Below, piece after piece: positions 53,757 to 61,701 of a stretch of 64,000 nucleotides of DNA (positions are counted from its first letter, which is position 1; each line of letters begins with the position of its first letter). A program made the position numbers and the translations under genes. The notes under the pieces are model-generated. The model worked only from the letters and a program-made list of their open reading frames with translations, was not told the origin of the DNA and did not search any database. Where the stretch lies: the NCBI RefSeq assembly GCF_037040815.1, contig NZ_CP146232.1, positions 2,350,501 to 2,414,500 on the forward strand, in the 5' to 3' direction. The stretch is from Pararoseomonas sp. SCSIO 73927. Its GTDB lineage: Bacteria > Pseudomonadota > Alphaproteobacteria > Acetobacterales > Acetobacteraceae.

Positions 53757-53963
53757 CCAAGGGCCTGAGGCCCTTGGATCCCCCTCCCGCTGCCGCCGCG
53801 CCGTCCTGACGCGGGGCCGCCGCTTCAAGGGCGTGATCCTACCCTCGCAGTCGCCTCGGGTCGTGGACCCGAGGCGCACCGCCAGCCGAGCCAATCCAAA
53901 GCCCAGAAGAAGATGATGGAGAGGGGGCCGGGGAGAGGAAGAATTCCTTCTTCCTCTCCCCGG
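53757..53963. repeat. Intergenic palindrome cluster, locus F
   Basis: 53757-53777 is CCAAGGGCCT/AGGCCCTTGG, 53853-53875 is GCCTCGGGTC-GTG-GACCCGAGGC and 53928-53963 is the 16-pair CCGGGGAGAGGAAGAA palindrome with loop TTCC. The last is the exact reverse complement of 23774-23809, and the AGAAGAAGATGATGG run before it mirrors the spacer at locus C. It lies between the convergent TusA-like and rimI genes. Confidence 0.75.
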
Positions 53964-54005
53964 GACAGACCGGACGCGCAGGACCGGGGCAACGGTCCGC
54001 CAGAA

Positions 54006-54452
54006 TCAATTCTCCGGCCCGATCCGCAGCACCAGCGCGTCCGTGCCGTCCGCGTAGTAGCGCCGACGCCGCCCCACCTCGGTCGCCCCGGCCCGGGCAT
54101 AGAGGGCGCGGGCGGGGCCGTTCCTCTCCGAGACTTCCAGGAAGAGCGCCGCGGCGCCGCGCCGAGCGGCCTCCGCGACCGCCGCCTCCAGCAGCCGGGC
54201 GCCCAGCCCCTGCCGTCGGGTGCCGGGATGGACGGCGAGGGTGAGGATCTCCGCTTCCCCCGCGACGGCGCGGGCCAGGACAAAGCCGCTCTCCCCGGCC
54301 AGAAGGCCGAAGCCGCCCTGCAGCCGCAGCATGGCCGTGAGGGCGGTGCCCCCCCAGCGCTCGGCGGGTGGAAAGGCGGCCGCGTGCAGGGCGGCCATGA
54401 CGGGGATGTCGGCCTCCCCGGCCGGCCGGAGAGGCGGGGGGGCGTTCGTCAC
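54006..54452 (-). CDS. rimI: RimI-like GNAT N-acetyltransferase
   Basis: 148 residues from GTG 54452, whose bases overlap the tsaB stop (GTGA). ADIPVMAALHAAAFPPAERW starts the domain, AEILTLAVHPGTRRQGLGARL is the acetyl-CoA loop (RRQGLG), and FLEVSERNGPARALYARAGA with RRRYYADGTDALVL is the RimI signature. It acetylates the N-terminus of ribosomal protein S18 or other proteins in the cytoplasm. The tsaB-rimI pair is a common bacterial operon. It faces the repeat-rich locus F at its 3' end. Confidence 0.9.
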   Translation of the reverse strand: MTNAPPPLRPAGEADIPVMAALHAAAFPPAERWGGTALTAMLRLQGGFGLLAGESGFVLARAVAGEAEILTLAVHPGTRRQGLGARLLEAAVAEAARRGAAALFLEVSERNGPARALYARAGATEVGRRRRYYADGTDALVLRIGPEN

Positions 54453-55093
54453 CCCACCGGGCCCGGCGGGCGCAGGGCCAGGGGCTCGGCGTAGAGGGGG
54501 GCTGCCGGACGGGGCGGGGAGCCCTCGGAGAGGCGGCGGGCGGCGGCGGCGGCCACGTGGCGCGCCTGGGGCAGCCGCGCTTCGGAGAGGAGGGCGTTCG
54601 CGCCGCGCGCCAGCAGGCGGGCGGCCGCCTGGGGCGCGGCATCCCCCATCAGCACCACGGGGCCGGGCGGCACGGGAAGGGCCGCCTCCTCCAGCAGGGC
54701 CGGTGCCTCGTCCGGTCGCTCCAGCACCAGGCCGCCGCGGCCGGCGAGCGTGACCGACCAGGGGGTGCGGCCCTCCGTCCGGTGCGCGGGCAGGGCGGCG
54801 GCCAGGGCTTCGCCGGTCGTTACCCCCAGCAGGGGTACGCCCCAGCCATCGGCCAGGCCGCGGCCGAGGGCGATCGCGGCCCGCAGCCCCGTGAAGCCGC
54901 CGGGGCCGATGGAGACCGCTACCGCGTCCGGCCGCACATTCCCCCCCTCGCGCAGGACCGAGTCCGCCAGGGCGGGCAGGGCGGCCGGCTGGCCACGTGA
55001 TCCCTCTCGCGACGCTTCCGCCAGCACCGCGCCGTCCCGCCACAGCGCCGCGGAGGCGCAGGACAGCGCCGCGTCCAGTGCCAGGAGTTGCAT
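54449..55093 (-). CDS. tsaB: TsaB, tRNA threonylcarbamoyladenosine biosynthesis protein
   Basis: 214 residues from ATG 55093. MQLLALDAALSCASAALWRD, AVAVSIGPGGFTGLRAAIAL and GLADGWGVPLLGVTTGEAL are the TsaB (YeaZ) N-terminal lobe of the ASKHA fold. The C-terminal half is short and diverged, as usual. TsaB activates TsaD in making t6A37 on ANN-reading tRNAs and is an inactive scaffold. It overlaps rimI by four bases. In many alphaproteobacteria it is preceded by nifU; here an unknown divergent gene takes that place. Confidence 0.92.
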   Translation of the reverse strand: MQLLALDAALSCASAALWRDGAVLAEASREGSRGQPAALPALADSVLREGGNVRPDAVAVSIGPGGFTGLRAAIALGRGLADGWGVPLLGVTTGEALAAALPAHRTEGRTPWSVTLAGRGGLVLERPDEAPALLEEAALPVPPGPVVLMGDAAPQAAARLLARGANALLSEARLPQARHVAAAAARRLSEGSPPRPAAPLYAEPLALRPPGPVG

Positions 55094-55248
55094 CGCCTTC
55101 CCCTTCTCCCCTTCCGCGCGAATGTGCCAGGACGACGGCACCCGGGCCATGCCGTGCGCTGCCGGATCTATCGGGAAAAGAAGAGAATTTCACTTGTGAT
55201 TCATGGCGAAGGACGGAATGTTGCACCGCACACAGACGGAGCACGACG

Positions 55249-55839
55249 ATGGCCCAGCGCATCGCCGAGCGGGTAGATGACCTGCTGGACACGGTTCTTG
55301 CCCTGAAGCGGGAACTGGCGGTGGCGGGGAACCGCGTCGCGGCCTCCTCGCCGGACTACGTGCGCGCCCTTGCCGCCGCGCCGGAGCGGCTGGGGCCACA
55401 GCCCCTGGCCGAGCCGTACGGGGACATCGTCCCGGGGCTGACGGTCGGCTTCCGCCAGGGGTCCAGGCCGGACCTGCACCTCCGCTCCGACCCTGGCCGG
55501 GGGCTGGAGATCGCGCTGCGACAGCGCACGAGCAGCACCTGGGTGACGTTGGAGATGGACTGGGACGCCGCCGCCCTGCGCGAGAAGGGGAGGACGACCC
55601 TCCTGCTGCGCGGCAGCGCCCCGCAGCCCCTGACGCTGAGCTGCCTTCTCCGCTGCACGGGGGCGGGGGGCGCCAGCGCGGACCTGCCGGGCCGGGCGAT
55701 CGAGCTGGGGCCGCAGCCGGGCTTCCACGCGGTGGAGTTCGTCGCCTCCGCCGGGGAGGGGCTGCAGGGCTGCCGGGTGATCGTGTTCTGCCCGGTGACG
55801 CCCTTCTCCATGACGCTGACGGAGCTGAGCCTGATCTGA
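55249..55839 (+). CDS. Unknown protein
   Basis: 196 residues from ATG 55249. I do not recognise a family. The first 50 residues are helical (RIAERVDDLLDTVLALKREL). The rest is rich in beta-type alternation, with TSSTWVTLEMDWDAAALREK, TTLLLRGSAPQPLTLSCLLR and CRVIVFCPVTPFSMTLTELS, which looks like a jelly-roll or carbohydrate-binding-like sandwich. There is no signal peptide or membrane segment. It is a single gene, divergent from tsaB with a short A/T-rich spacer (AAAAGAAGAGAATTTCAC near 55180) that may hold its promoter, and convergent with tadA. Confidence 0.65.
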   Translation: MAQRIAERVDDLLDTVLALKRELAVAGNRVAASSPDYVRALAAAPERLGPQPLAEPYGDIVPGLTVGFRQGSRPDLHLRSDPGRGLEIALRQRTSSTWVTLEMDWDAAALREKGRTTLLLRGSAPQPLTLSCLLRCTGAGGASADLPGRAIELGPQPGFHAVEFVASAGEGLQGCRVIVFCPVTPFSMTLTELSLI

Positions 55840-55862
55840 GAGGGCTGAAGGGGGGGGGCGCC

Positions 55863-56336
55863 TCACCGCCTCGCCAGGAAGAAGGCCCGCAGCAGGGCCG
55901 CCGCCTCCCTCTCCCGCACGCCGCCCACCACCTCCGGCACGTGGTGGCAGGAGGGAGCGGAGAGCACGCGCGCGCCGTGCTCCACCCCGCCGCCCTTGGG
56001 ATCGTAGGCGCCGAAGATCACGCGGCGCACCCGGAAGAAGGAACTGGCCTGGGCGCACATGGGGCAGGGCTCCAGCGTGACCCACAGGGTTGTGTCGGCC
56101 AGCCATTTCGCGCCCCGCCCGGCGGCTGCGGCGCGGAGCGCCAGCATCTCCGCGTGGGCGGAGGGGTCGTGGCGGGCCTCCACCTCGTTACCGGCGCGGG
56201 CCAGGACCCGGCCGGCGGCGTCCGTCACCACGGCGCCCACCGGCACCTCGCCCCGGTCGGCGGCGGCGCGGGCCTCGTCCAGCGCGAGCGCCATGGGAAG
56301 GGCCATGGAAGGGGCCATGGGCGCGGCCTCCGTCAT
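55863..56336 (-). CDS. tadA: tRNA-specific adenosine deaminase TadA
   Basis: 157 residues from ATG 56336. Zinc deaminase that makes inosine at the wobble base of tRNA-Arg(ACG). Zinc is held by His61 with catalytic Glu63 (SAHAEMLALR) and Cys91, Cys94 (LEPCPMCAQA); VIFGAYDPKGGGVEHG is the TadA tail region. The usual PCxMCAGAL reads PCPMCAQAS here, a mild departure. The Met/Ala-rich N-terminus offers several ATGs; the first is taken. It is divergent from the peptidase C26 gene with 57 bases between starts. Confidence 0.92.
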   Translation of the reverse strand: MTEAAPMAPSMALPMALALDEARAAADRGEVPVGAVVTDAAGRVLARAGNEVEARHDPSAHAEMLALRAAAAGRGAKWLADTTLWVTLEPCPMCAQASSFFRVRRVIFGAYDPKGGGVEHGARVLSAPSCHHVPEVVGGVREREAAALLRAFFLARR

Positions 56337-56393
56337 GTCGTCTCCTTCATGCGCGCTTGTGGGCAGGGGGGCGCACGCTCTACCAACCCCTGC

Positions 56394-57143
56394 ATGACCG
56401 CACGACCCCTGATCGGCCTGACCCTTGATGCCGAGGAGCCTCCCGTCGAGGGGGGCGGCTACTCCAAGCTGCCCTGGTACGCGCTGCGGCGGAACTACTT
56501 CGGCGCCGTGGCCGCGGCGGGCGGGCTGCCTGTCGCCCTGCCGCACGACCCCGCCCTGGCCGAGGCCTACCTCGACCGGCTGGACGGGCTGCTGGTGACG
56601 GGCGGTGCCTTCGACGTGGACCCCGCCCTCTACGGCGGCGGGGAGCGCCACGAGACGGTGGTGCTGAAGGAGGGCCGCACGGCCTTCGAGATCGAGATCC
56701 TGCGCGGCGCGCTGCGGCGGGACATGCCGGTGCTGGGCATCTGCGGCGGCGAGCAGCTGCTGGCGGTGGCGCTGGGCGGCACGCTGATCCAGCACATCCC
56801 GGATGCCGTGCCGGACGCCCTGGCGCATGAGCAGCCCAATCCCCGCACGGAGCCGGGGCACGAGGTGGCGCTGACGCCGGGCACGCTTCTCTCCCGCATC
56901 GTCGGCGCGCCCTCCATGGCCGTGAACTCCGCGCACCACCAGGCGGTGGACCGGCCGGGGGAGGGCGCCATCGTCAACGCCCGCGCCCCGGACGGGGTGG
57001 TGGAGGGGCTGGAGCACCCGGGCTACCGCTTCTGCCTCGGCGTGCAGTGGCACCCGGAATACGCGGTGGATGCGCGGGACGGGGCCATCCTGGACGCCTT
57101 CGTAGAGGCCGCGCGCGGTGCCGCCGCCCGGCGCGCCGCATGA
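56394..57143 (+). CDS. Class I glutamine amidotransferase-like hydrolase (PuuD/peptidase C26)
   Basis: 249 residues from ATG 56394. RPLIGLTLD and LDGLLVTGGAFDVDPALYGG are the N-terminal strands. The triad is Cys117 (VLGICGGEQLLAVALGG), His220 and Glu222 (GVQWHPEYA). ILRGALRRDMPVLGIC matches the gamma-glutamyl-gamma-aminobutyrate hydrolase (PuuD) group, which opens gamma-glutamyl amides in polyamine breakdown. No other puu genes are present, so the substrate may be another gamma-glutamyl compound. Its stop overlaps the rluB start. Confidence 0.88.
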   Translation: MTARPLIGLTLDAEEPPVEGGGYSKLPWYALRRNYFGAVAAAGGLPVALPHDPALAEAYLDRLDGLLVTGGAFDVDPALYGGGERHETVVLKEGRTAFEIEILRGALRRDMPVLGICGGEQLLAVALGGTLIQHIPDAVPDALAHEQPNPRTEPGHEVALTPGTLLSRIVGAPSMAVNSAHHQAVDRPGEGAIVNARAPDGVVEGLEHPGYRFCLGVQWHPEYAVDARDGAILDAFVEAARGAAARRAA

Positions 57144-58039
57144 GCGACGACACGCCCGACGACGCCGCCCACGACACCGCACGGGGCGAGCGCATCGCCA
57201 AGTGGCTGGCGCGCGCGGGCGTGGCCAGCCGCCGCGACGCAGAGGCCCTGATCGCCGAGCGGCTGGTCACGCTCAATGGCAGGACCGTGGAGACGCCCGC
57301 CACCTTCGTGGCGGAGGGCGACGCCGTCCTCGTCCGCGGGCAGCGCGTGGGCGCGGCGGAGGTCACGCGCCTGTTCCGCTACCACAAGCCCGACGGGCTG
57401 GTGACGACCCACAAGGACCCGCAGAAGCGGCCCACCGTCTTCGAGCGCCTGCCCGCCGGCCTGCCCCGCCTCGTCTCCGTCGGGCGGCTGGACCTGACGA
57501 GCGAGGGGCTGCTGCTGCTGACGAATGACGGCGCCCTAGCGCGCCGGCTGGAGCTGCCCTCCAACGGCTGGTCCCGCCGCTACCGCGTGCGCGTGCACGG
57601 CAAGGTGCATGAGGGGGCGCTGGCCTGGCTGGCCCGGGGCATCACCGTGGAGGGCGTGAAGTACGGCCCCATCACCGCCGGGCTGGACAGCCGACAGGGC
57701 ACCAATGCCTGGCTGACCGTGACCCTGCAGGAGGGGCGAAATCGCGAGATCCGCCGCGTGATGGAGCATCTGGGCCTGCACGTGACCCGCCTGATCCGCG
57801 TGGCCTACGGCCCCTTCCAGCTCGGCGCCCTGCCGCCCGGCGCGGTGGAGGAGGTGAACGCCCGGACGCTCCGCGACGAGCTGGGCGTGGCCACGGCCAA
57901 GCCCCGCATCCAGCGCGGCGTGGAGCGCGAGCCCCTGCCCCCGGCCGAGGCCGAGCCGCCCCGCAAGCGCGCGCCCCGCGCCCGCCGCGCGGGCGACCCG
58001 CACCGGACGCCCTGGGGGGCGAAGCCGCGGACGGAATGA
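57140..58039 (+). CDS. rluB: RluB-family rRNA pseudouridine synthase
   Basis: 299 residues; ATG 57140 overlaps the previous stop (ATGA). The S4 RNA-binding domain is at 16-75 (RIAKWLARAGVASRRDAEAL). The catalytic domain has YHKPDGLVTTHKDP, VGRLDLTSEGLLLLTNDG (catalytic Asp118) and EGRNREIRRVMEHLG, as in RluB/RluE/RluF enzymes. It converts a uridine in 23S rRNA (position 2605 in E. coli). A basic tail rich in Arg, Pro and Glu of about 40 residues follows. Locus G palindromes lie just after the stop. Confidence 0.94.
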   Translation: MSDDTPDDAAHDTARGERIAKWLARAGVASRRDAEALIAERLVTLNGRTVETPATFVAEGDAVLVRGQRVGAAEVTRLFRYHKPDGLVTTHKDPQKRPTVFERLPAGLPRLVSVGRLDLTSEGLLLLTNDGALARRLELPSNGWSRRYRVRVHGKVHEGALAWLARGITVEGVKYGPITAGLDSRQGTNAWLTVTLQEGRNREIRRVMEHLGLHVTRLIRVAYGPFQLGALPPGAVEEVNARTLRDELGVATAKPRIQRGVEREPLPPAEAEPPRKRAPRARRAGDPHRTPWGAKPRTE

Positions 58040-58055
58040 CGGGCCCTCTCGCGTC

Positions 58056-58123
58056 GGGGGAAGGCTCAGCCTTCCCCCGGACCCCCATCCGCCAGGAAAC
58101 TGAGTTTCCTGGACCTTCCATCT
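58056..58123. repeat. Intergenic palindrome element, locus G
   Basis: 58056-58078 is an 11-pair palindrome GGGGGAAGGCT/AGCCTTCCCCC, and 58092-58112 is CCAGGAAACT/AGTTTCCTGG. Bases 58089-58123 are the exact reverse complement of 10907-10941, more than 47 kb away. The unit starts 16 bases past the rluB stop, as a terminator would. Confidence 0.75.
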
Positions 58124-58259
58124 GGGGAGGGGGCCATCGGCGGGGCCGCGCAAAGGGGCGCGGCCCCGCCGATGGCCGGCGCTTCGCGCAGAGGCGGGCG
58201 GAAGACGCAGCCCCCTGGCTATGGAGCTGGGGAGCGCACGACCTTCCCCGGAGCGGGTC

Positions 58260-58817
58260 GTGAGGATCGTCGCCGGCCAGTGGCGCGGCCGCGCCCTTCA
58301 GGCGCCGCCCGGGGAGGGCACGCGGCCGACGGCGGACCGGGTGCGGCAGGCCCTGTTCGATTCCCTTTGGCACGCGCCCTGGGCAGGGCGGGCGGCGGTG
58401 GAAGGGGCGAACGTGCTGGACGCCTTCGCGGGTACGGGGGCGTTGGGGCTGGAGGCGCTCTCGCGCGGTGCGGCGCAGGGCTTCTTCATGGAGAAGGATC
58501 GCGTGGCACTGGCGGTGCTGCGGGCTAATCTGGCGGCGCTGAAAGCGGAGGCCGTAGCGCGGGTGCTGCCGGCGGATGTGCTGCGGCCGCCCCGGGCGGA
58601 GATGGCCTGCGGACTGGTCTTTCTCGATCCGCCCTATGGGAAGGATCTGGGGGCGCGGGCGCTGGCGGCGCTGCGGGGCGCGGGGTGGATCGCGCCCGGC
58701 GCGCTGGCCTGCCTGGAGATCGGGCGGGGCGAGGCGGTGCCGGTCCTCGAAGGATGGGAGGTTCTGGCCGAGCGCGAGCACGGCGCCGCGCGCGTGCTGG
58801 TGCTGCGAGAGGGCTGA
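58260..58817 (+). CDS. rsmD: RsmD, 16S rRNA (guanine-966-N2) methyltransferase
   Basis: 185 residues from GTG 58260, chosen because it gives MRIVAGQWRGRAL, the family's normal start, and GGAGCG lies just upstream; ATG 58221 would add 13 residues. GTRPTADRVRQALFDSLW, VLDAFAGTGALGLEALSRGA (SAM motif I) and VFLDPPYGKDLG (catalytic DPPY) are all present. It methylates G966 of 16S rRNA. It follows rluB after a 220-base spacer with locus G, so the two rRNA-modifying genes may be linked. Confidence 0.93.
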   Translation: MRIVAGQWRGRALQAPPGEGTRPTADRVRQALFDSLWHAPWAGRAAVEGANVLDAFAGTGALGLEALSRGAAQGFFMEKDRVALAVLRANLAALKAEAVARVLPADVLRPPRAEMACGLVFLDPPYGKDLGARALAALRGAGWIAPGALACLEIGRGEAVPVLEGWEVLAEREHGAARVLVLREG

Positions 58818-58856
58818 CGCCGTCGGTGGCGGCTAGAATGGGGGCGTACCACGGGC

Positions 58857-59294
58857 CTAGCGGATGGCGAGGACGCCCCAGGCGAACAGGAGAGAGGCGG
58901 CAGAGCCAAGTCCGCTCCGGATGCCGTGCAGCTCTCCCCAGCGGCGCAACATGGCGCGGCTTACCGCCCCGGCTTCCTGCGGCGCCAGCGCCATCAGTCG
59001 CTTGTTCGTCGGCATGATGACCAGCATCGTAAAGGGCCAGTTCGCGAGCAACAGCAGGCTTGCCGCCCCCCATTGCCAGTCGCGCAGCTGGTACCAGGCT
59101 ACCAGTCCCGCGGCCCCTCCCAGCACGGCCAGGCCGGCCTGGATGGGCAGGGCGCGCTTGTAGCTGGGCTGCCATTGCGCGAGCTGGGGAGCGTCCTCCA
59201 GATCCATCCGGACCGGGTGTTCCACCAGGCTGATGTAGAGCGCAGCCCCGGCGAAGAGGGTTGCGAGGATGAGAGCGACAAGGCCAGCGACCAC
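58857..59294 (-). CDS. DUF1772-like membrane protein
   Basis: 145 residues from GTG 59294. Four hydrophobic segments: ALILATLFAGAALYISLVE, ALPIQAGLAVLGGAAGLVAW, WGAASLLLLANWPFTMLVIM and the C-terminal GSAASLLFAWGVLAI. ALYISLVEHPVRM and WPFTMLVIMPTNKRLMAL match DUF1772, a family of small inner-membrane proteins of unknown role, some linked to anthrone oxygenase-type chemistry. It is a single gene, convergent with rsmD. Confidence 0.8.
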   Translation of the reverse strand: MVAGLVALILATLFAGAALYISLVEHPVRMDLEDAPQLAQWQPSYKRALPIQAGLAVLGGAAGLVAWYQLRDWQWGAASLLLLANWPFTMLVIMPTNKRLMALAPQEAGAVSRAMLRRWGELHGIRSGLGSAASLLFAWGVLAIR

Positions 59295-59587
59295 CTAAAA
59301 TCTCCTCTGGTGCGCTTCGGGAGACGCGACCATGCCTGATGCGCCTCTCCCGGGATTGATCGGGTCGAGACGCCGAGGCTGAGAAGAACCCGTCGGGGAC
59401 GGGCGCAGGAGCTACCAACCTGCAACTCTATTTCCGGCAGGGCCAGCATGCCGAACGCCTGCCGCCGGAGCAACCTTTCGCGGGACCGCCTCGGGGCGAG
59501 GTCACTGGGCGGGCCTGAACCGCCCCTACCCGGCGCGCGACGGCGGGTGGCGCCGTGGCAGGCTCTCGGCCGCCGCGGCTGCCGCGC

Positions 59588-60001
59588 TCATCGCCGGGGG
59601 CGCAGCGGCCCGTAGAAGCCGCTCCACTCCATCCCCATCGCCTTCGCCCTCTCGGCGATGATGCCCGTCCCGGACAGGAGGAAAGTGACCGGCGAACCCG
59701 TGAGGACGGGATCGTCCAGCAGCTGCCCGATCTGCCGGCCCCGCCACCAGAAGAGCCCGAACAGCAGGGCGAGCAGGAGGAGGAGGCCCCAGGTCACCAG
59801 GCCCTGGCCGAGAATGTAGACGCCGTAGGGCGGGGAGATCGCGGTGCTCAGCCAGGAGAGGCCGATCAGCGAGGCGAAGAGGAGGAGCAGGAAGCCCAGC
59901 AGCTCCAGCGGCAGCCGCCGGTAGATGCGAAGTGCCGCGTTGAGATCCTCGACCGAGGACTCGTTCAGCGACGTTAGGGGACGGTCTTGGGGCGGCTGCA
60001 T
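59588..60001 (-). CDS. Small membrane protein of unknown function
   Basis: 137 residues from ATG 60001. I do not recognise a family. A polar N-terminus of about 28 residues leads to two strong membrane helices (LELLGFLLLLFASLIGLSWL and GLVTWGLLLLLALLFGLFWW). A cytoplasmic tail follows with GRQIGQLLDDPVLTGSP and AERAKAMGMEWSGFYG. The layout is that of a small inner-membrane protein with both ends inside. The 293 bases between it and the DUF1772 gene show no gene or repeat. Confidence 0.6.
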   Translation of the reverse strand: MQPPQDRPLTSLNESSVEDLNAALRIYRRLPLELLGFLLLLFASLIGLSWLSTAISPPYGVYILGQGLVTWGLLLLLALLFGLFWWRGRQIGQLLDDPVLTGSPVTFLLSGTGIIAERAKAMGMEWSGFYGPLRPRR

Positions 60002-60105
60002 GGGCTCCTCGTTGCAGGGCTGGAGGGTTGAACGCGCCCGGCGAGGGATGGCGGCGGGAGTAGGGCGGCGGCCCGGTGCGCTCCGTTCCGAGGAGCGGAG
60101 CGCAC

Positions 60106-61053
60106 CTACCCGATCCCCAGCGCCGCCCTGGCCTCCGCCGCGTCCGCCGCGATGGCGGCCTTCAGCTCGTCCAGCCCGGTGAAGGCCATGTCCTCCCTCA
60201 GGAAGCGGACCAGCCGCACCCCGATCTCCCGGTCGTAGAGGTCGCCGGACCAGTCGAAGAGGTGCGTCTCCAGCCGCGTCTCCGGATCCCCGCCGAGGGT
60301 CGGGCGGCGGCCGATATTCGCGACGCCCGGCACCAGGGTCCCGTCCGGCAGGGCGGCGCGCACGGCGTATACCCCCCGCGCGGGCTCGAGGTGGCGGCCC
60401 ATCCAGATGTTGGCGGTGGGCCAGCCGAGCTCCCGGCCCAGCCGGTCGCCGTGGAACACCACCCCGCGCACCTCCCAGTCCCGGCCCAGCAGGTCGGCGG
60501 CGCGCTCGGGGTAGCCGTCCTGCAGGGCGCGGCGGATGCGGGTGCTGCTGACCGGGCCGGCGGCGTCGGAGACGGGGGGGACGACGGAGAGGCCGATGCC
60601 CCGGCCCTCCGCCCAGCGGGCCAGGAACGCCACGTCGCCGCCGCGGCGGTGGCCGAAGGCGAAGTCGGCGCCGCAGGCCAGGTGTTTCGCGCCCAGGGCC
60701 TCGTGCAGGATCGTCTCGCAGAAGGCCTCGGCCTCCATGGCGGCCAGCGCCGCGTCGAAGGGCACGGCGTGCAGGCCGGTGCAGCCCGCATCGCCCAGCG
60801 CGGCGGCCTTGGCGGGCAGCAGGGTCAGGCGGAAGGGCGGGTCCTGCGGGCGGAAGTACTCGCGGGGATGGGGTTCCAGCGTCATCGCCTGCAGGGGCAG
60901 GTCCGGGCGGGCGGCGTGGGCGGCGGCGAGCACGGCGCGGTGGCCGCGATGCACCCCGTCGAGATTCCCCAGCGCCACGGTGCCGCCGCGCGCGTGGGCC
61001 GGCAGGGCGCGCCAGTCGGTCCAGACCTCGCAGGCCCCAATCCCGAAGGACAT
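60106..61053 (-). CDS. ribF: RibF, bifunctional riboflavin kinase/FAD synthetase
   Basis: 315 residues from ATG 61053. The N-terminal nucleotidyltransferase has TVALGNLDGVHRGHRAVLAA (HxGH-type site) and SSTRIRRALQDGYPERA. The C-terminal flavokinase has ELGWPTANIWMG (PTAN motif) and PGVANIGRRPTLGG with the final ETHLFDWSGDLYDREI. It makes FMN and then FAD from riboflavin in the cytoplasm. It lies 11 bases after the LOG-family gene on the minus strand. No FMN riboswitch is seen upstream. Confidence 0.95.
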   Translation of the reverse strand: MSFGIGACEVWTDWRALPAHARGGTVALGNLDGVHRGHRAVLAAAHAARPDLPLQAMTLEPHPREYFRPQDPPFRLTLLPAKAAALGDAGCTGLHAVPFDAALAAMEAEAFCETILHEALGAKHLACGADFAFGHRRGGDVAFLARWAEGRGIGLSVVPPVSDAAGPVSSTRIRRALQDGYPERAADLLGRDWEVRGVVFHGDRLGRELGWPTANIWMGRHLEPARGVYAVRAALPDGTLVPGVANIGRRPTLGGDPETRLETHLFDWSGDLYDREIGVRLVRFLREDMAFTGLDELKAAIAADAAEARAALGIG

Positions 61054-61064
61054 GCCGGGCCGGA

Positions 61065-61673
61065 TCAGGCCTGGGAGACGCGCTCGATCCAGCGCGTCAC
61101 CTCCGGCGGGCGGAAGGCGGCGAGCATGTCCAGGGACTGGGCGGGGCTCTCCGCGGTCAAGGAGAGCAAGCGGTGCTCGGCGCGGACGAAACCGGCCTCC
61201 ACCATGCCGTCCAGCATGGCGTTCAGCCGGCCCCAGTAGCCGTTCACGTCGAGGAAGACCGTGCCCTTGCGGTGCAGGCCGAGCTGGGACCAGGTGAGGA
61301 CCTCGAAGGCCTCCTCCAGCGTGCCGAAGCCGCCGGGCAGCACCACGAAGCCGTCCGACAGCTTCGCCATCATCGCCTTGCGCTCGTGCATGGACTTCAC
61401 GACGTGCAGGCGGGTGACGGAGCCGTGGCCGAGCTCCCGCTGCATCAGGTGCTCCGGGATCACCCCGTCCACCTCGGCCCCGGCCTCCAGCGCGGCGTCG
61501 GCCACCACGCCCATCAGCCCCACCTTGCCGCCGCCATAGACGAGGCCGAGGCCGCGTTCCGCGATGGCGTGGCCGAGGCTGCGGGCGGCCTCCGTGAAGG
61601 CGGGGTCGGTGCCCGGGTTCGCGCCGCAGAAGACGCAGACCCGCTTCATCTCAGTGCTCATCGTCGTGCTCAT
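61065..61673 (-). CDS. LOG-family nucleotide 5'-monophosphate phosphoribohydrolase
   Basis: 202 residues from ATG 61673. VCVFCGANPGTDPAFTEAAR, GLGLVYGGGKVGLMGVVADA, MHERKAMMAKLSDGFVVLPG and GGFGTLEEAFEVLTWSQLG are the LOG (YgdH/PpnN-related, lonely guy) motifs; the PGGxGTxxE motif binds the nucleotide and holds the catalytic Glu. These enzymes release the base from cytokinin ribotides or from AMP-like nucleotides. In bacteria the role is often nucleotide salvage rather than hormone synthesis. It precedes ribF by 11 bases. Confidence 0.93.
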   Translation of the reverse strand: MSTTMSTEMKRVCVFCGANPGTDPAFTEAARSLGHAIAERGLGLVYGGGKVGLMGVVADAALEAGAEVDGVIPEHLMQRELGHGSVTRLHVVKSMHERKAMMAKLSDGFVVLPGGFGTLEEAFEVLTWSQLGLHRKGTVFLDVNGYWGRLNAMLDGMVEAGFVRAEHRLLSLTAESPAQSLDMLAAFRPPEVTRWIERVSQA

Positions 61674-61701
61674 GGGGGGAATGTGGCACCGCAGCACGCC
61701 G

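Noticed and set aside
59295..59587. A gene in the gap between the DUF1772 gene and the next minus-strand gene
   Set aside because: Open frames there have no ribosome site, no recognisable motif and irregular composition; nothing is called.
60000..61700. FMN riboswitch for ribF
   Set aside because: The spaces upstream of ribF (11 bases) and of the LOG gene are too short and lack the conserved riboswitch helices.
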